From Megamonas sp. UBA1796 (GTDB lineage Bacteria > Bacillota > Negativicutes > Selenomonadales > Selenomonadaceae), in assembly GCA_002319795.1 (NCBI GenBank), contig DCFU01000012.1:1-64000 (forward strand): 64,000 bases of DNA, in the 5' to 3' direction. Under the pieces are notes generated by a model, which worked only from the letters and a program-made list of their open reading frames with translations, was not told the origin of the DNA and did no database searches. The translations under genes and the position numbers were made by a program. Numbering within the stretch: position 1 is the first letter of the stretch; each line of letters begins with the position of its first letter. Positions 36,013 through 44,121 of this stretch are shown here, one piece after another.

Positions 36013-36028
36013 CATCTTATGGTAAAAA

Positions 36029-36063
36029 AAGACTGCACAACGACTTGCTCGTTATGCAGTCTT
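36029..36063. terminator. Bidirectional terminator
   Basis: AAGACTGCACAACGA pairs with TCGTTATGCAGTCTT (36029-36043 and 36049-36063), flanked by seven A on one side and TTTTC on the other. Between the convergent reductase and ribokinase genes. Confidence 0.85.
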
Positions 36064-36129
36064 TTCATAAGTAGGGCGAAAACAAATCATAATGGATGCC
36101 GCCCTGGTAGCGAAGATTGCCACAAGCGA

Positions 36130-37128
36130 TTATTGCAGCACATCCAATACATGCCCCCCAAAGTCCTTATTCCCGGCAGCCTTCAGGACACTGCGTAGGT
36201 TTTTGATATCCGGCAGACTTGGCTGGGCTCCCAGTCGGGACACGGTAACAGCTGCCGCCTGCGAGGCAAATTCCAAAGCCTGCGCATGACCAAGTCCGAT
36301 ACACCTGCCTGTGCAGAAAGCTCCTACAAAGGAATCTCCGGCAGCCGTAGGATCCTCCACCCTGACATTTTTCACGCAGGGACAAAAAATAAATTCCTCG
36401 CGATTGACCAGCACAGCGCCATTCCCCCCCAACGTGATGATAACATTCTTCACACCCTTGGCAAGCAAAATCTCCGCTGCAGCCTTAAGGTTCTCTTTGT
36501 CCACACCATTTTCATAAAGATCAATCTTTACGCCGGTAAGCGCAGCAGCTTCATATTCATTCGGTGAAATATAGTCAAGACCAGCGAGAATTTTGTCAGA
36601 CAAAGTTGCCGCCGGAGCTGCATTCAGCATAATTGGAACACCTGCCGCCTTGGCATAACCGGCAACCAATTCGTTGATTTCCATAGGAATCTCCAGTTGC
36701 AGCATTACCATATCATACTCTCGAATGGCTCTCTGCAGAAAACTCACATTTTCTTTCTGAATGGCGTTGTTTGCCCCGGGCACTACAATAATGCGATTTT
36801 GAATAGATCCATCCGGCCTGTATTCGATCTGCACATTCCCTACAGCAGAGGAAGCTTCGGCATCCGTCAGTACATAAGACACATCAATCCCTGCCTTTGA
36901 CGCACTGTCCAAAAGCTCTCGTCCAAAAACATCATTGCCTACCTTTCCCAGCATCGTAACTGCAGCGCCCAGCAGCGAGGCCTGAACTGCCTGATTCGCC
37001 CCTTTTCCTCCCGGAGCTGTCTTATAGGTTTTCCCCAGTACCGTTTCACCGGCTTCCGGAAAACGCCCCGTGGTCACGATAAGATCCATAACAAAACTTC
37101 CTACCACTAAAATCCTTGGTTTGTTCAA
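36130..37128 (-). CDS. rbsK: Ribokinase (PfkB family)
   Basis: Phosphorylates D-ribose (or a related pentose) at C5 with ATP. 332 residues; the N-terminal PGGKGANQAV motif near residue 40 and the C-terminal DPTAAGDSFVGAF motif, with the catalytic aspartate D-S, are typical of ribokinase, with a proline/alanine variant of the usual DTTGAGD. The start is a TTG at 37128 preceded by AGGAGGGGG. It is isolated: no ribose transporter or rbsR lies next to it, so the substrate is assigned from sequence alone. Confidence 0.88.
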   Translation of the reverse strand: MNKPRILVVGSFVMDLIVTTGRFPEAGETVLGKTYKTAPGGKGANQAVQASLLGAAVTMLGKVGNDVFGRELLDSASKAGIDVSYVLTDAEASSAVGNVQIEYRPDGSIQNRIIVVPGANNAIQKENVSFLQRAIREYDMVMLQLEIPMEINELVAGYAKAAGVPIMLNAAPAATLSDKILAGLDYISPNEYEAAALTGVKIDLYENGVDKENLKAAAEILLAKGVKNVIITLGGNGAVLVNREEFIFCPCVKNVRVEDPTAAGDSFVGAFCTGRCIGLGHAQALEFASQAAAVTVSRLGAQPSLPDIKNLRSVLKAAGNKDFGGHVLDVLQ

Positions 37129-37532
37129 TATAAACCGCCCCCTCCTAAAAAACGCAGCTATAATAATATTATCAAATTATTGTCTGCAGCAGCCTCTCCT
37201 ACATATCCGGACATCATAGCAGATATGCGGCATAGTCTCTCCTCGTGGAATCGCATCTTTAGACGCCCTTATATTTTGATGCTTTCTGCTATAATTGCAC
37301 GCACAGAAGACTTTTTTATAATATATTTGACTAGGAAGCCTGTACCTTTAAGATATAGGTTTTTGTTTTATTTTTCAAGTCCCACGAAAAGTATTTTATA
37401 CCAGGCAAGTTCCATCTTCTTTAAATTTTCCATCCAAAGCCTTTCTGCACCGACACTTAATACTTCTCTTGACAATTCTTATTCTATTACTTACACTGAA
37501 AGAAGTTCCAATCGGAAGGGAGGCCAGCCGTC
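37129..37532. other. Intergenic region upstream of the CAT-like gene
   Basis: 404 bp, AT-rich. Upstream of ribokinase on the left, it ends in a good plus-strand promoter and a ribosome site for a small leader reading frame. Nothing else supported. Confidence 0.45.
37469..37497 (+). promoter_or_regulatory. Promoter of the leader / CAT-like gene
   Basis: TTGACA (37469-37474), 17 bp, then TACACT (37492-37497). Consensus -35, weaker -10. Predicted start near 37504, about 30 bases before the leader start codon. Confidence 0.6.
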
Positions 37533-37667
37533 ATGACAAATTCTAAGCAAACCATATCCTATGCCATATCGCAAATTTTCATTGTGCGTTTTGCGCAGCA
37601 AGGGATATGTATACCCTTTTCCCAACAAACACGGAGAAGAATTTTGTCAAGGCTGCTGACTACCTAG
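37533..37667 (+). CDS. Putative 44-residue leader peptide
   Basis: Small reading frame starting MTNSKQTISY and ending RLLTT, with an excellent ribosome site GGAAGGGAGG 9 bases before the ATG. It follows the promoter closely and ends 33 bp before a terminator that precedes the CAT-like gene. Arginine-rich near its end (QQTRRRILSRLL). No homology recognised. The layout is that of a ribosome-mediated attenuator, as used by several antibiotic-resistance genes; role inferred from position only. An overlapping frame (37607-37795) has no comparable ribosome site. Confidence 0.4.
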   Translation: MTNSKQTISYAISQIFIVRFAQQGICIPFSQQTRRRILSRLLTT

Positions 37668-37700
37668 AGCATATGTACTTTAAACATGACTATGGTACAG

Positions 37701-37725
37701 GACGCCGTGCAGGCGTCTTTTTTTT
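37701..37725 (+). terminator. Terminator/attenuator in the CAT-like leader
   Basis: Stem GACGCC / GGCGTC (37701-37706 and 37712-37717), five-base loop, then eight T. It lies between the leader frame and the CAT-like gene, 84 bp before the latter's start codon. Confidence 0.7.
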
Positions 37726-37808
37726 GCCTAAAAGCGGGATTAGCCGCAGCTACAAAATAACTACCTCCTCAAAACAATCACCGCCGAGAACATAGGGAGG
37801 ACAACTGA

Positions 37809-38465
37809 ATGCATACAGATTTCCATACAATCAATATAAAAAAATGGCCCGGTGCGCAAATGTATCATTACTTTACAGAAATGGTCACTACAACGACTTA
37901 CTCTGTGACCGTCAGGCTCGATATTACGCCGCTCAGGCAAGTCCTGCAGAAAAAACGTTTACGGCTGTTCCCGATATATCTGTATCTGGTTACACATTCG
38001 CTCAGCAAACAGCCGGAGTTTTGTATTGCTCTGCAAGATAAGACCTTAGGATATTGGGATGTCCTGCATCCCTACTATCCGGTATTCCATAAGAAAGATA
38101 AGACCATTACCTTTATCTCGACAAGATACGATCCTGCTTTCAACGTATTTTACGAAAATTGCCGGACAGATATCCAAAATGCCCTGACTGACCGACAAGC
38201 AGCCTATGCCAAGGCGACTTCCGATAATTACATTATTTCCTGCATTCCTTGGTTTTCTTTCGACAGTTTATCAATGCATCTGCAAAATGCGCAAAATTAT
38301 TACGCGCCGATTTTTGAATCTGGCAAACCGGTCGTAAATGGAAATAAAACCATTATGCCACTGTCAATCACGGTAAATCACGCAACGCTGGCAGGATACC
38401 ATATAAGCCTGTTTCTGAAGGACTTGCAGGCTTGCCTGAACCATCCGGAAATCTGGCTGTCATAA
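37809..38465 (+). CDS. Chloramphenicol acetyltransferase-like protein
   Basis: Member of the CAT fold (CatA family), 218 residues, the usual length. It keeps the N-terminal hydrophobic beta segments, FCIALQDKTLGYWDVLHPYYPVF, and SCIPWFSFDS of the substrate pocket (quoted in parts). In the active-site motif, usually HHAxxDGYH, it has NHATLAGYH: the catalytic histidine is kept (H191), but the aspartate that stabilises the active site is alanine (A195) and the first histidine is asparagine. GGGAGG precedes the ATG. Chloramphenicol inactivation is therefore doubtful; another acyl acceptor or an inactive enzyme is possible. Convergent with a MerR regulator. Confidence 0.8.
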   Translation: MHTDFHTINIKKWPGAQMYHYFTEMVTTTTYSVTVRLDITPLRQVLQKKRLRLFPIYLYLVTHSLSKQPEFCIALQDKTLGYWDVLHPYYPVFHKKDKTITFISTRYDPAFNVFYENCRTDIQNALTDRQAAYAKATSDNYIISCIPWFSFDSLSMHLQNAQNYYAPIFESGKPVVNGNKTIMPLSITVNHATLAGYHISLFLKDLQACLNHPEIWLS

Positions 38466-38491
38466 AACTGACCCACCAATCCTATACAAAA

Positions 38492-38537
38492 CAAACGGGA
38501 CATACAGCGTAGAATTCGATGCTGTATATCCCGTTTG
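38492..38537. terminator. Bidirectional terminator
   Basis: CAAACGGGACATACAGC with GCTGTATATCCCGTTTG (38492-38508 and 38521-38537), one mismatch, then CTCTTTTT. Between the convergent CAT-like and MerR genes. Confidence 0.82.
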
Positions 38538-38543
38538 CTCTTT

Positions 38544-39353
38544 TTACACTTTGGCTTGTTTTACAGGAAAATAAATTTGCGTCACAAAATTATCCGGCGA
38601 TTTTTCCGTATCCGGGCCGGTTTGATATTGCTCATATGGTGGTGCAGCAAGCGTATAACCATTTTGCTGCAGCCATTCGATTCCCTTGCAGTAGGCCTCA
38701 CTGAGTTTCGCATAAGGTCCCTTACAGATGGTCGTGACGCAAAGCCCGCCCGCCAGTATACGCGTATATCGATTCGGCGCAGCAACAGGCAAGGCTACCT
38801 CGGTATCGTTAGCCTGCGGATCAAATTCTTTCGCATGATAAATAGAAATCGGCGCACCGCTGACTTGATATTTTTCCTTAGCAGCGATTCCAAATAATTT
38901 ACCAATGTATTTTCCATAGTCATCTATCCCCATGGTTTGCCGGCTATGCAGAATATATTGGGCAGGTGTTTCGATAAGTTGTACTTCAATATCATCAATA
39001 AATGACATTATATCAACTCCTTTTTGCAGATTTGCGAGGTCAAATTCCAGACTGGCCTCAAGATTTTTATAGTGTTCAGCTTTATCGTGCAATTCTTGTT
39101 TTTTCCTGCATATCTGCTGCATGAGATAATCATTATCCCGGACAGACAGCAGTATAGCTATTTCTTCCAATGAAAAATCATCGCTTTTCAAGCGATTAAT
39201 AAAAAGCATCTCGCGAAGCTGCCCCAGTACGTAAGACCGGTAGCCGCTTTCCAGCTCAATATGTGCAGGCTTTATAAGGTTGATTTTATCATAATAACGC
39301 AGCGTCCTGGTCGTAACACCGCAGATACGGGAGAATTCTCCAATTGAAAGCAT
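38544..39353 (-). CDS. MerR-family regulator with GyrI-like effector domain
   Basis: MerR-type activator, 269 residues. N-terminal winged HTH (MLSIGEFSRICGVTTRTLRYYDKI, given as the region of residues 1-24), a coiled-coil dimerisation helix near 75-110, and a C-terminal GyrI-like/effector-binding domain (120-269) of the type that binds lipophilic cations and drugs in BmrR. GGAGGAGCA precedes the ATG. Its own promoter has the MerR hallmark of a 19-bp spacer with a palindrome, so it likely controls itself. Targets are unknown; the CAT-like gene and the EamA exporter are the nearest candidates. Confidence 0.92.
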   Translation of the reverse strand: MLSIGEFSRICGVTTRTLRYYDKINLIKPAHIELESGYRSYVLGQLREMLFINRLKSDDFSLEEIAILLSVRDNDYLMQQICRKKQELHDKAEHYKNLEASLEFDLANLQKGVDIMSFIDDIEVQLIETPAQYILHSRQTMGIDDYGKYIGKLFGIAAKEKYQVSGAPISIYHAKEFDPQANDTEVALPVAAPNRYTRILAGGLCVTTICKGPYAKLSEAYCKGIEWLQQNGYTLAAPPYEQYQTGPDTEKSPDNFVTQIYFPVKQAKV

Positions 39354-39396
39354 ATTGCTCCTCCTTTTCTTTTATTCTGACAGCTATCATGCTTTT

Positions 39397-39427
39397 AGTA
39401 TATGGCTTGACGCAGCGTCAATGTCAA
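39397..39427 (-). promoter_or_regulatory. MerR-type promoter and operator
   Basis: On the minus strand TTGACA (39427-39422) and TATACT (39402-39397) are separated by 19 bp, the over-long spacing typical of MerR-regulated promoters. Within the spacer lies the perfect palindrome TTGACGC-T-GCGTCAA (39421-39407). Drives the merR-type gene at 38544-39353. Confidence 0.82.
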
Positions 39428-39482
39428 GAAAAATTTGTATACTCTGCCTATGTTTCATGTACGGACATACAAAAACAGGAAA

Positions 39483-39517
39483 AGAGACAATGCCGGAAAT
39501 AGTTGCATTGTCTCTTG
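39483..39517 (-). terminator. Terminator of the EamA gene
   Basis: Perfect 12-bp stem AAGAGACAATGC / GCATTGTCTCTT (39483-39494 and 39506-39517). On the minus strand it continues TTCCTGTTTTT. Lies about 120 bp past the exporter stop codon. Confidence 0.7.
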
Positions 39518-39635
39518 CAATGTGGGTATTTTGCGTACAAATTTTAAACTGGTCTTATGGTTTGCATCTCAACAATCGATGGATTTCCAGAGTTGCCCGG
39601 AAGGACCATCGGCATGCAATTATAGGTCCAGAATT

Positions 39636-40577
39636 TTAACGATGTAGGTAAGGCATTCGTAAAATACCTGTACCGAGCGATACTCCAACAACCACCAGCA
39701 GCAATGCCAATATATGCTCCAGCCGCAGGGGCTCTCCCAAAAACACCACCGAAGCAAACACTCCGGCTATCGGTATTCCATTTTGAAAAAGAGAGGATTT
39801 TGATGCCCCTATACGTTGGATTCCCGTATTCCACCACCAGGCTCCCATAGCCGTATTAATAAAACTGGAAAAGAGGAGTACCGCCATCGGCAATGGTGCA
39901 AAGGCCGCTGAATCATACCACACAGAATTTACACCGATGCCAAACAGCAAGAGCCCGACGGATGCTGCCAGATGTGTATAGGCTGTCACAACCAGTACCG
40001 GAAGCTCACGCGTACAATATTTGATAAAAAGCGAACCTGTAACAGCTGTCAAGGTTGCCATGAACATAACCAGATCGCCCGTAAGCGTCGCAGTCCCCTG
40101 CGCCTTGCCCCAGACAACGATTGCTACACCGCAAAAACCAAGAACTATCCCGACTGTCTTAGTCTTCGACAAGGGTTCTCCGGCCCAGCGACTTGCCATG
40201 AGTGATGTACATAGTGGATTCAGTCCCAGGATAAGTGCTGCATGTGTTGCACTGGTTGCCGCAACACCCCAGGAAAGTGACAAATGATGCAGAAAAATTG
40301 AAAACAATGCTACCCCCGAAAGCGGCAGAAACAGCCTTTTAGGAATCCTGCACAGACCGTATGTTTTGAAAACGATCGGCACCAGTAAACAGGTTGCCAG
40401 TGATATACGAATGGGTGCAAGGGCCAGCGGCGGAAAAAAATATGTGAGATATTTAATCATAACTACATTAATGCCCCAAAGTATCACGACAAAAAGCAAC
40501 AGAAACACTGTGCTGCGCATCGAAGACAGCTTCGCACCGTCCTGCGGATTCTTTAAGACAATTTCTGTTTCTGCCAT
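39636..40577 (-). CDS. EamA-family (DMT) transporter
   Basis: Drug/metabolite transporter superfamily protein of about 313 residues with ten hydrophobic segments forming two EamA repeats (repeat 2 from about residue 150). Visible are the WGINVVMIKYL first-helix motif and FQNGIPIAGVFASVVFLGEPL of the last repeat (in parts). I start at the ATG of MAETEIVLKN, preceded by GGGGGA; an in-frame ATG at 40631 lacks a ribosome site. Divergent from an AraC regulator. Exported compound unknown; amino acids, metabolites or drugs are typical. Confidence 0.88.
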   Translation of the reverse strand: MAETEIVLKNPQDGAKLSSMRSTVFLLLFVVILWGINVVMIKYLTYFFPPLALAPIRISLATCLLVPIVFKTYGLCRIPKRLFLPLSGVALFSIFLHHLSLSWGVAATSATHAALILGLNPLCTSLMASRWAGEPLSKTKTVGIVLGFCGVAIVVWGKAQGTATLTGDLVMFMATLTAVTGSLFIKYCTRELPVLVVTAYTHLAASVGLLLFGIGVNSVWYDSAAFAPLPMAVLLFSSFINTAMGAWWWNTGIQRIGASKSSLFQNGIPIAGVFASVVFLGEPLRLEHILALLLVVVGVSLGTGILRMPYLHR

Positions 40578-40724
40578 TCGAAAAATCCCCCTGTTAGTAA
40601 CATTTAGCATGATTTTAAAATTCATATCCATGTGTTATTATTATCATATACCATACATAATTGCTATGCCTGCATTATCCCATATTTTTTTAGCACAATC
40701 TTGTCTTATAAGGAAGTGGTTTTT

Positions 40725-41603
40725 TTGACCCTTACATCGACCCTGCCACAAAACTGTCGTCCAAGGCCTGCCGATTTTTCCGTAGACATTCACTGTAGCG
40801 AGCACTACGGCCCCGGCACGGTTTTTGCACGACATTGGCACGAGCATCTCGAGCTGCTCCACTTTGTAGCCGGCAGTGCACAGCTGTCCTGTGGAAAATC
40901 CTTGCTCGCGGTGCAGCCAGGCAACAGCATCATCATAAACAGCGATGAGTCCCATAGCTGCGAAAGCACCGGAACTTACTTGCGTTATTATGTAATCGAA
41001 TTTGATTTTTCATTCTTTGGCAGCCCATCAACAGACGCCTGTCAAACAAACTATCTTTTGCCCTTGCTGCAAAACCGCCTGCTCTTTAAAAACGAATGTC
41101 CTGCTTCCGAACAGCTTCAGCAAATCATCCAAAGACTCATTGCGGAATATACCAGTCACACCTACGGTTACGAATTAGCAGTCAAAGCATCCATCTACGA
41201 TTTTTTGGCATTTCTCTTGCGGCATAACATCAAAAAAACGCTGTCCCACACTGCTAAGGAAAAACAACGCAGGGAATTCGCCCGGCTCCAGCTTACCCTG
41301 ACCTATATGGACGAGCATTGCCGCGAGAACCTTCGTCCAGCTGAACTGGCACAACATGCCAAAATGAATCTGTCACAATTCTATCGGGCAGTAAAATGCA
41401 TGACTGGTACCTCTCCCGGAGATTATCTCCTGCAATGTCGCTTAAAAAAGGCCCTTACCTGTCTGAGCGATCCATCTCTCAATATCACAGAAGCCGCTCT
41501 CATCTCGGGTTTTGATGACAGTAATTATTTCAGCCGTCAATTCAAAAAACATTATCAACAGACTCCATCCGAATTTCGTAAAAAAATTTTCACCAAAATC
41601 TGA
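40725..41603 (+). CDS. AraC-family regulator
   Basis: AraC/XylS-type regulator, 292 residues from a TTG start at 40725 preceded by AAGGAAG. Cupin sensor domain with VFARHWHEHLELLHFVAGSA near the N-terminus, C-terminal double HTH with LRPAELAQHAKMNLSQFYR and ITEAALISGFDDSNYFSR. Longer in-frame starts read through a poor hydrophobic leader without a ribosome site. Divergent from the EamA exporter, its probable target. Confidence 0.88.
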   Translation: MTLTSTLPQNCRPRPADFSVDIHCSEHYGPGTVFARHWHEHLELLHFVAGSAQLSCGKSLLAVQPGNSIIINSDESHSCESTGTYLRYYVIEFDFSFFGSPSTDACQTNYLLPLLQNRLLFKNECPASEQLQQIIQRLIAEYTSHTYGYELAVKASIYDFLAFLLRHNIKKTLSHTAKEKQRREFARLQLTLTYMDEHCRENLRPAELAQHAKMNLSQFYRAVKCMTGTSPGDYLLQCRLKKALTCLSDPSLNITEAALISGFDDSNYFSRQFKKHYQQTPSEFRKKIFTKI

Positions 41604-41619
41604 TTTTGCAACAAAAAAA

Positions 41620-41681
41620 CAAACACGAAGCATTATAGCACAACCAAACTCGTCCTTCTGTGCCATACGCTTCGTGTTTGC
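41620..41681. terminator. Long hairpin between convergent genes
   Basis: AAACACGAAGC and GCTTCGTGTTT (ends of 41620-41681), with inner pairs TAGCACA / TGTGCCA. Between the AraC gene and the second chemoreceptor; serves as a terminator for either. Confidence 0.65.
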
Positions 41682-41704
41682 CTTCTTAAACTAAAATTTT
41701 TCTG

Positions 41705-43426
41705 TCAAACCTTGAATTTCCGAACCTCTTTTTGCAAACCCTCCGCCATATTCGCTAAATGCTGGCTGGCCGAAGCAATTTCCTCAACAGATGCGGACTG
41801 TTCCTGGGTAGCTGCTGATATCGTCTGCGTCTGTTCTGAAGCTCGTTTGCTCTCACTATCGATTTCCTGTACCGCCTGAACAACATTCCTCGTACCACTC
41901 GTGATTTCTTCAATAGCTGCTGAAATCTCATGCACCTGATTTGTCATATTACGAACCATATCGAGGATAGCCCCAAAACTCTGCCCCGCAAACGATACGA
42001 CCTCTGCCCCATGGCTGACCTCCCGTTTTCCATCCTCCATGAAAGTGACCGCACTATCCGTTTTCTCCTGCACCTCGTGGATAAGTTCCGTTATCTGTTT
42101 TGCCGCTTCCTGTGACTGCTCCGCCAGCTTACGGACCTCTTCAGCAACTACAGCAAAGCCTCTGCCCGCTTCACCCGCTCTCGCGGCTTCAATCGCCGCA
42201 TTCAGTGCCAGGAGATTTGTCTGCCCCGAAATATTTGAAATGGCATCCACGATTTGTCCGATTTGCTTGGAATGCTCCTCCAGTTCTCCAATAACAGCTG
42301 AAGTTGCATTGGTTTTATCCTCTATAATCTTCATTTGTGTTACCGCTTTTTGTATCGCACCCTCTCCCTCATTTGCCGTTGTCGCCGTTTTTTCTGCAGA
42401 GGCCGAAACAACAGAGGTATTCGACGCTACCTGCGTAATCGCTGTCGAGATCTGCTGCACAATATTATTGGCATGCTCTGTCAGACGCAGTTGCTTTTCC
42501 GCCCCCTGGGCAACTTCGGTCACCGAATCAGCAACCTGATTTGAAGCCTGCGCCGATTGCTCTGCACTTGCTGTAAGCTGCTCTGAAGACGCCGCGAGCT
42601 GTTCTGAAGTACCACTCAACTGTTTCATTAATTGCCGGATATGGTTCTTCATTTTATCGACTGCACGTGAAACCGAACCAAATTCACTTCCATCCTGTAA
42701 ACTTTCCTGATGTATTTCCCTGGAAAAATCCCCAGTCGAAAGAATTTCCAGATATTCTACAACATCATGTAAGCGAAGTGAAATCTGCCGGGCAATGAAC
42801 CATCCCAGCAAAACACCCAACAAAATCGACAAGATACCGATAGACCAAAAGAGTTTATTGGCAAAGGCAGATTCCTCTTCTGCCTGCACATACATTTCCC
42901 CCGCAGATGTTGTCACATCAACCGATAAATCATACAAATCACCCGTAAATTTGTCGACTGAAGCCTTCCCCTCCCGGGTAAAGAGCTCATACGCTGCCGT
43001 ATTCTCATTCCGCCCTGCCAGATCCAATACGCGCGTTTTCACACTGCGATATTGTGTAATCTCATCCTTCAACAATTTTAGCTTGTTCCTTTGGTCGTCC
43101 GGAATAGAAAGCTGTTCAAATTTCGACAGATTTTCATCAAAGGCCTTGCTTCTCTCCGAAATATCTGTCAATAATACCTGATTTTCCTTATCATCCACTG
43201 TAAGCATCAATGCATAGGTATCCGCCTCAACCTTCCGAATATGCGCCCGGCTGTCGTTGATCAATGCTACAGCCTGTAGTTTATCCGTATACAGCCTACT
43301 CATAGACTCATTCGCCTGAGTCAGAAAATAAGAGCCTATACCATCAACAAGAAGTATTGCTATTGAGGATACAGCTATAAGCACCCCTAATTTCTGTACA
43401 ACCTTCAAATTTTTCAACCAGCCCAT
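41705..43426 (-). CDS. Methyl-accepting chemotaxis protein, four-helix-bundle type
   Basis: Chemoreceptor of 573 residues. Transmembrane helix at about 12-34, a periplasmic four-helix-bundle (4HB_MCP) sensor of about 150 residues, second transmembrane helix at about 190-210 (LFWSIGILSILLGVLLGWFIA region), HAMP, then the signalling hairpin with tip QTNLLALNAAIEAARAGEAG and GFAVVAEEVRKLAEQS. No C-terminal NWETF-type tail. GGGAGG precedes the ATG. Ligand unknown. Confidence 0.93.
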   Translation of the reverse strand: MGWLKNLKVVQKLGVLIAVSSIAILLVDGIGSYFLTQANESMSRLYTDKLQAVALINDSRAHIRKVEADTYALMLTVDDKENQVLLTDISERSKAFDENLSKFEQLSIPDDQRNKLKLLKDEITQYRSVKTRVLDLAGRNENTAAYELFTREGKASVDKFTGDLYDLSVDVTTSAGEMYVQAEEESAFANKLFWSIGILSILLGVLLGWFIARQISLRLHDVVEYLEILSTGDFSREIHQESLQDGSEFGSVSRAVDKMKNHIRQLMKQLSGTSEQLAASSEQLTASAEQSAQASNQVADSVTEVAQGAEKQLRLTEHANNIVQQISTAITQVASNTSVVSASAEKTATTANEGEGAIQKAVTQMKIIEDKTNATSAVIGELEEHSKQIGQIVDAISNISGQTNLLALNAAIEAARAGEAGRGFAVVAEEVRKLAEQSQEAAKQITELIHEVQEKTDSAVTFMEDGKREVSHGAEVVSFAGQSFGAILDMVRNMTNQVHEISAAIEEITSGTRNVVQAVQEIDSESKRASEQTQTISAATQEQSASVEEIASASQHLANMAEGLQKEVRKFKV

Positions 43427-44121
43427 AGAAAGTCCTCCCTTTCATAATATTAAATCATGCAGACAGTTATCCCTACCTATGTCAGATTTTCATCAATGAA
43501 GTATGGAAAATGGTTGCTCCCTTCTGTAATGGATTTAGAACACATTCTTTATTGGTAACATAAATTTTATCGCCTTGTTCCGTGATAGCAATAGGAGTGT
43601 TGGAAAAGAATAAAGGGACTCGCTCACAAAATCCCTATCTCGCCGTACATATAAACTGTCAGAGTGATACAAAATTCCAGCTGTCCATCCCTATCAATAG
43701 CAAAACGCGCACCAAATTTATGTAATTTTCCGTCTTAATTTATACTATTAGTTCGCTATAAAAAACAATACTCCTTTAAGGACAGTCAGATTTTACTATT
43801 AGAATCTGTTTTTGTATATCAAGAACCTCAGGGTTCTACTATCCATACAAGATATTGTTTATTTTATATGAGCATATTACACATTTTGTATATGGAACTT
43901 ACTATTTTTTCTTCTGAGACCCCACCCATAAAAATCCCGATTTACAGTACCATGTCATTTCCTCACAAAGCAGCTGTAGTAGACATTAAAGAATAAGTAT
44001 TATATACTATTCACAACCATTTTATCTCCAACCAGCTTTATATTCTCAAACCCAAAATCGCATTATTTACGTTGTTTTAACAGAAAATTTTGTTATTTTA
44101 TGATAAGGAGCGCTGGGACTT
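43427..44121. other. Long intergenic region
   Basis: 695 bp between two divergent genes. Its left part holds a decayed coding fragment (listed separately); the right part, from about 43740, is AT-rich with no gene. A small hairpin AGAACC-TCAG-GGTTCT lies near 43824. A sigma-28 type promoter for the chemoreceptor was sought and not found. Confidence 0.5.
43482..43734 (-). pseudogene. Frameshifted coding remnant, family unknown
   Basis: Minus strand 43734 down to 43624 reads DGKLHKFGARFAIDRDGQ LEFCITLTVYMYGE and a stop; a neighbouring frame continues CERVPLFFSNTPIAITEQ GDKIYVTNKECVLNPLQK GATIF to a stop at 43482. The two halves join through a one-base shift near 43628 and look protein-like in composition. 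An in-frame stop lies just upstream of the first part and no start codon is evident, so this is likely a 3' gene remnant. No family recognised. Confidence 0.4.

Noticed and set aside
37607..37795. 62-codon frame overlapping the CAT-like leader
   Set aside because: No ribosome site with proper spacing, and it runs through the terminator; the 44-codon frame has far better signals.
43427..44121. Sigma-28 (flagellar-type) promoter before the second chemoreceptor
   Set aside because: A GCGATAA string exists near 43573 but no TAAA element at the right distance.
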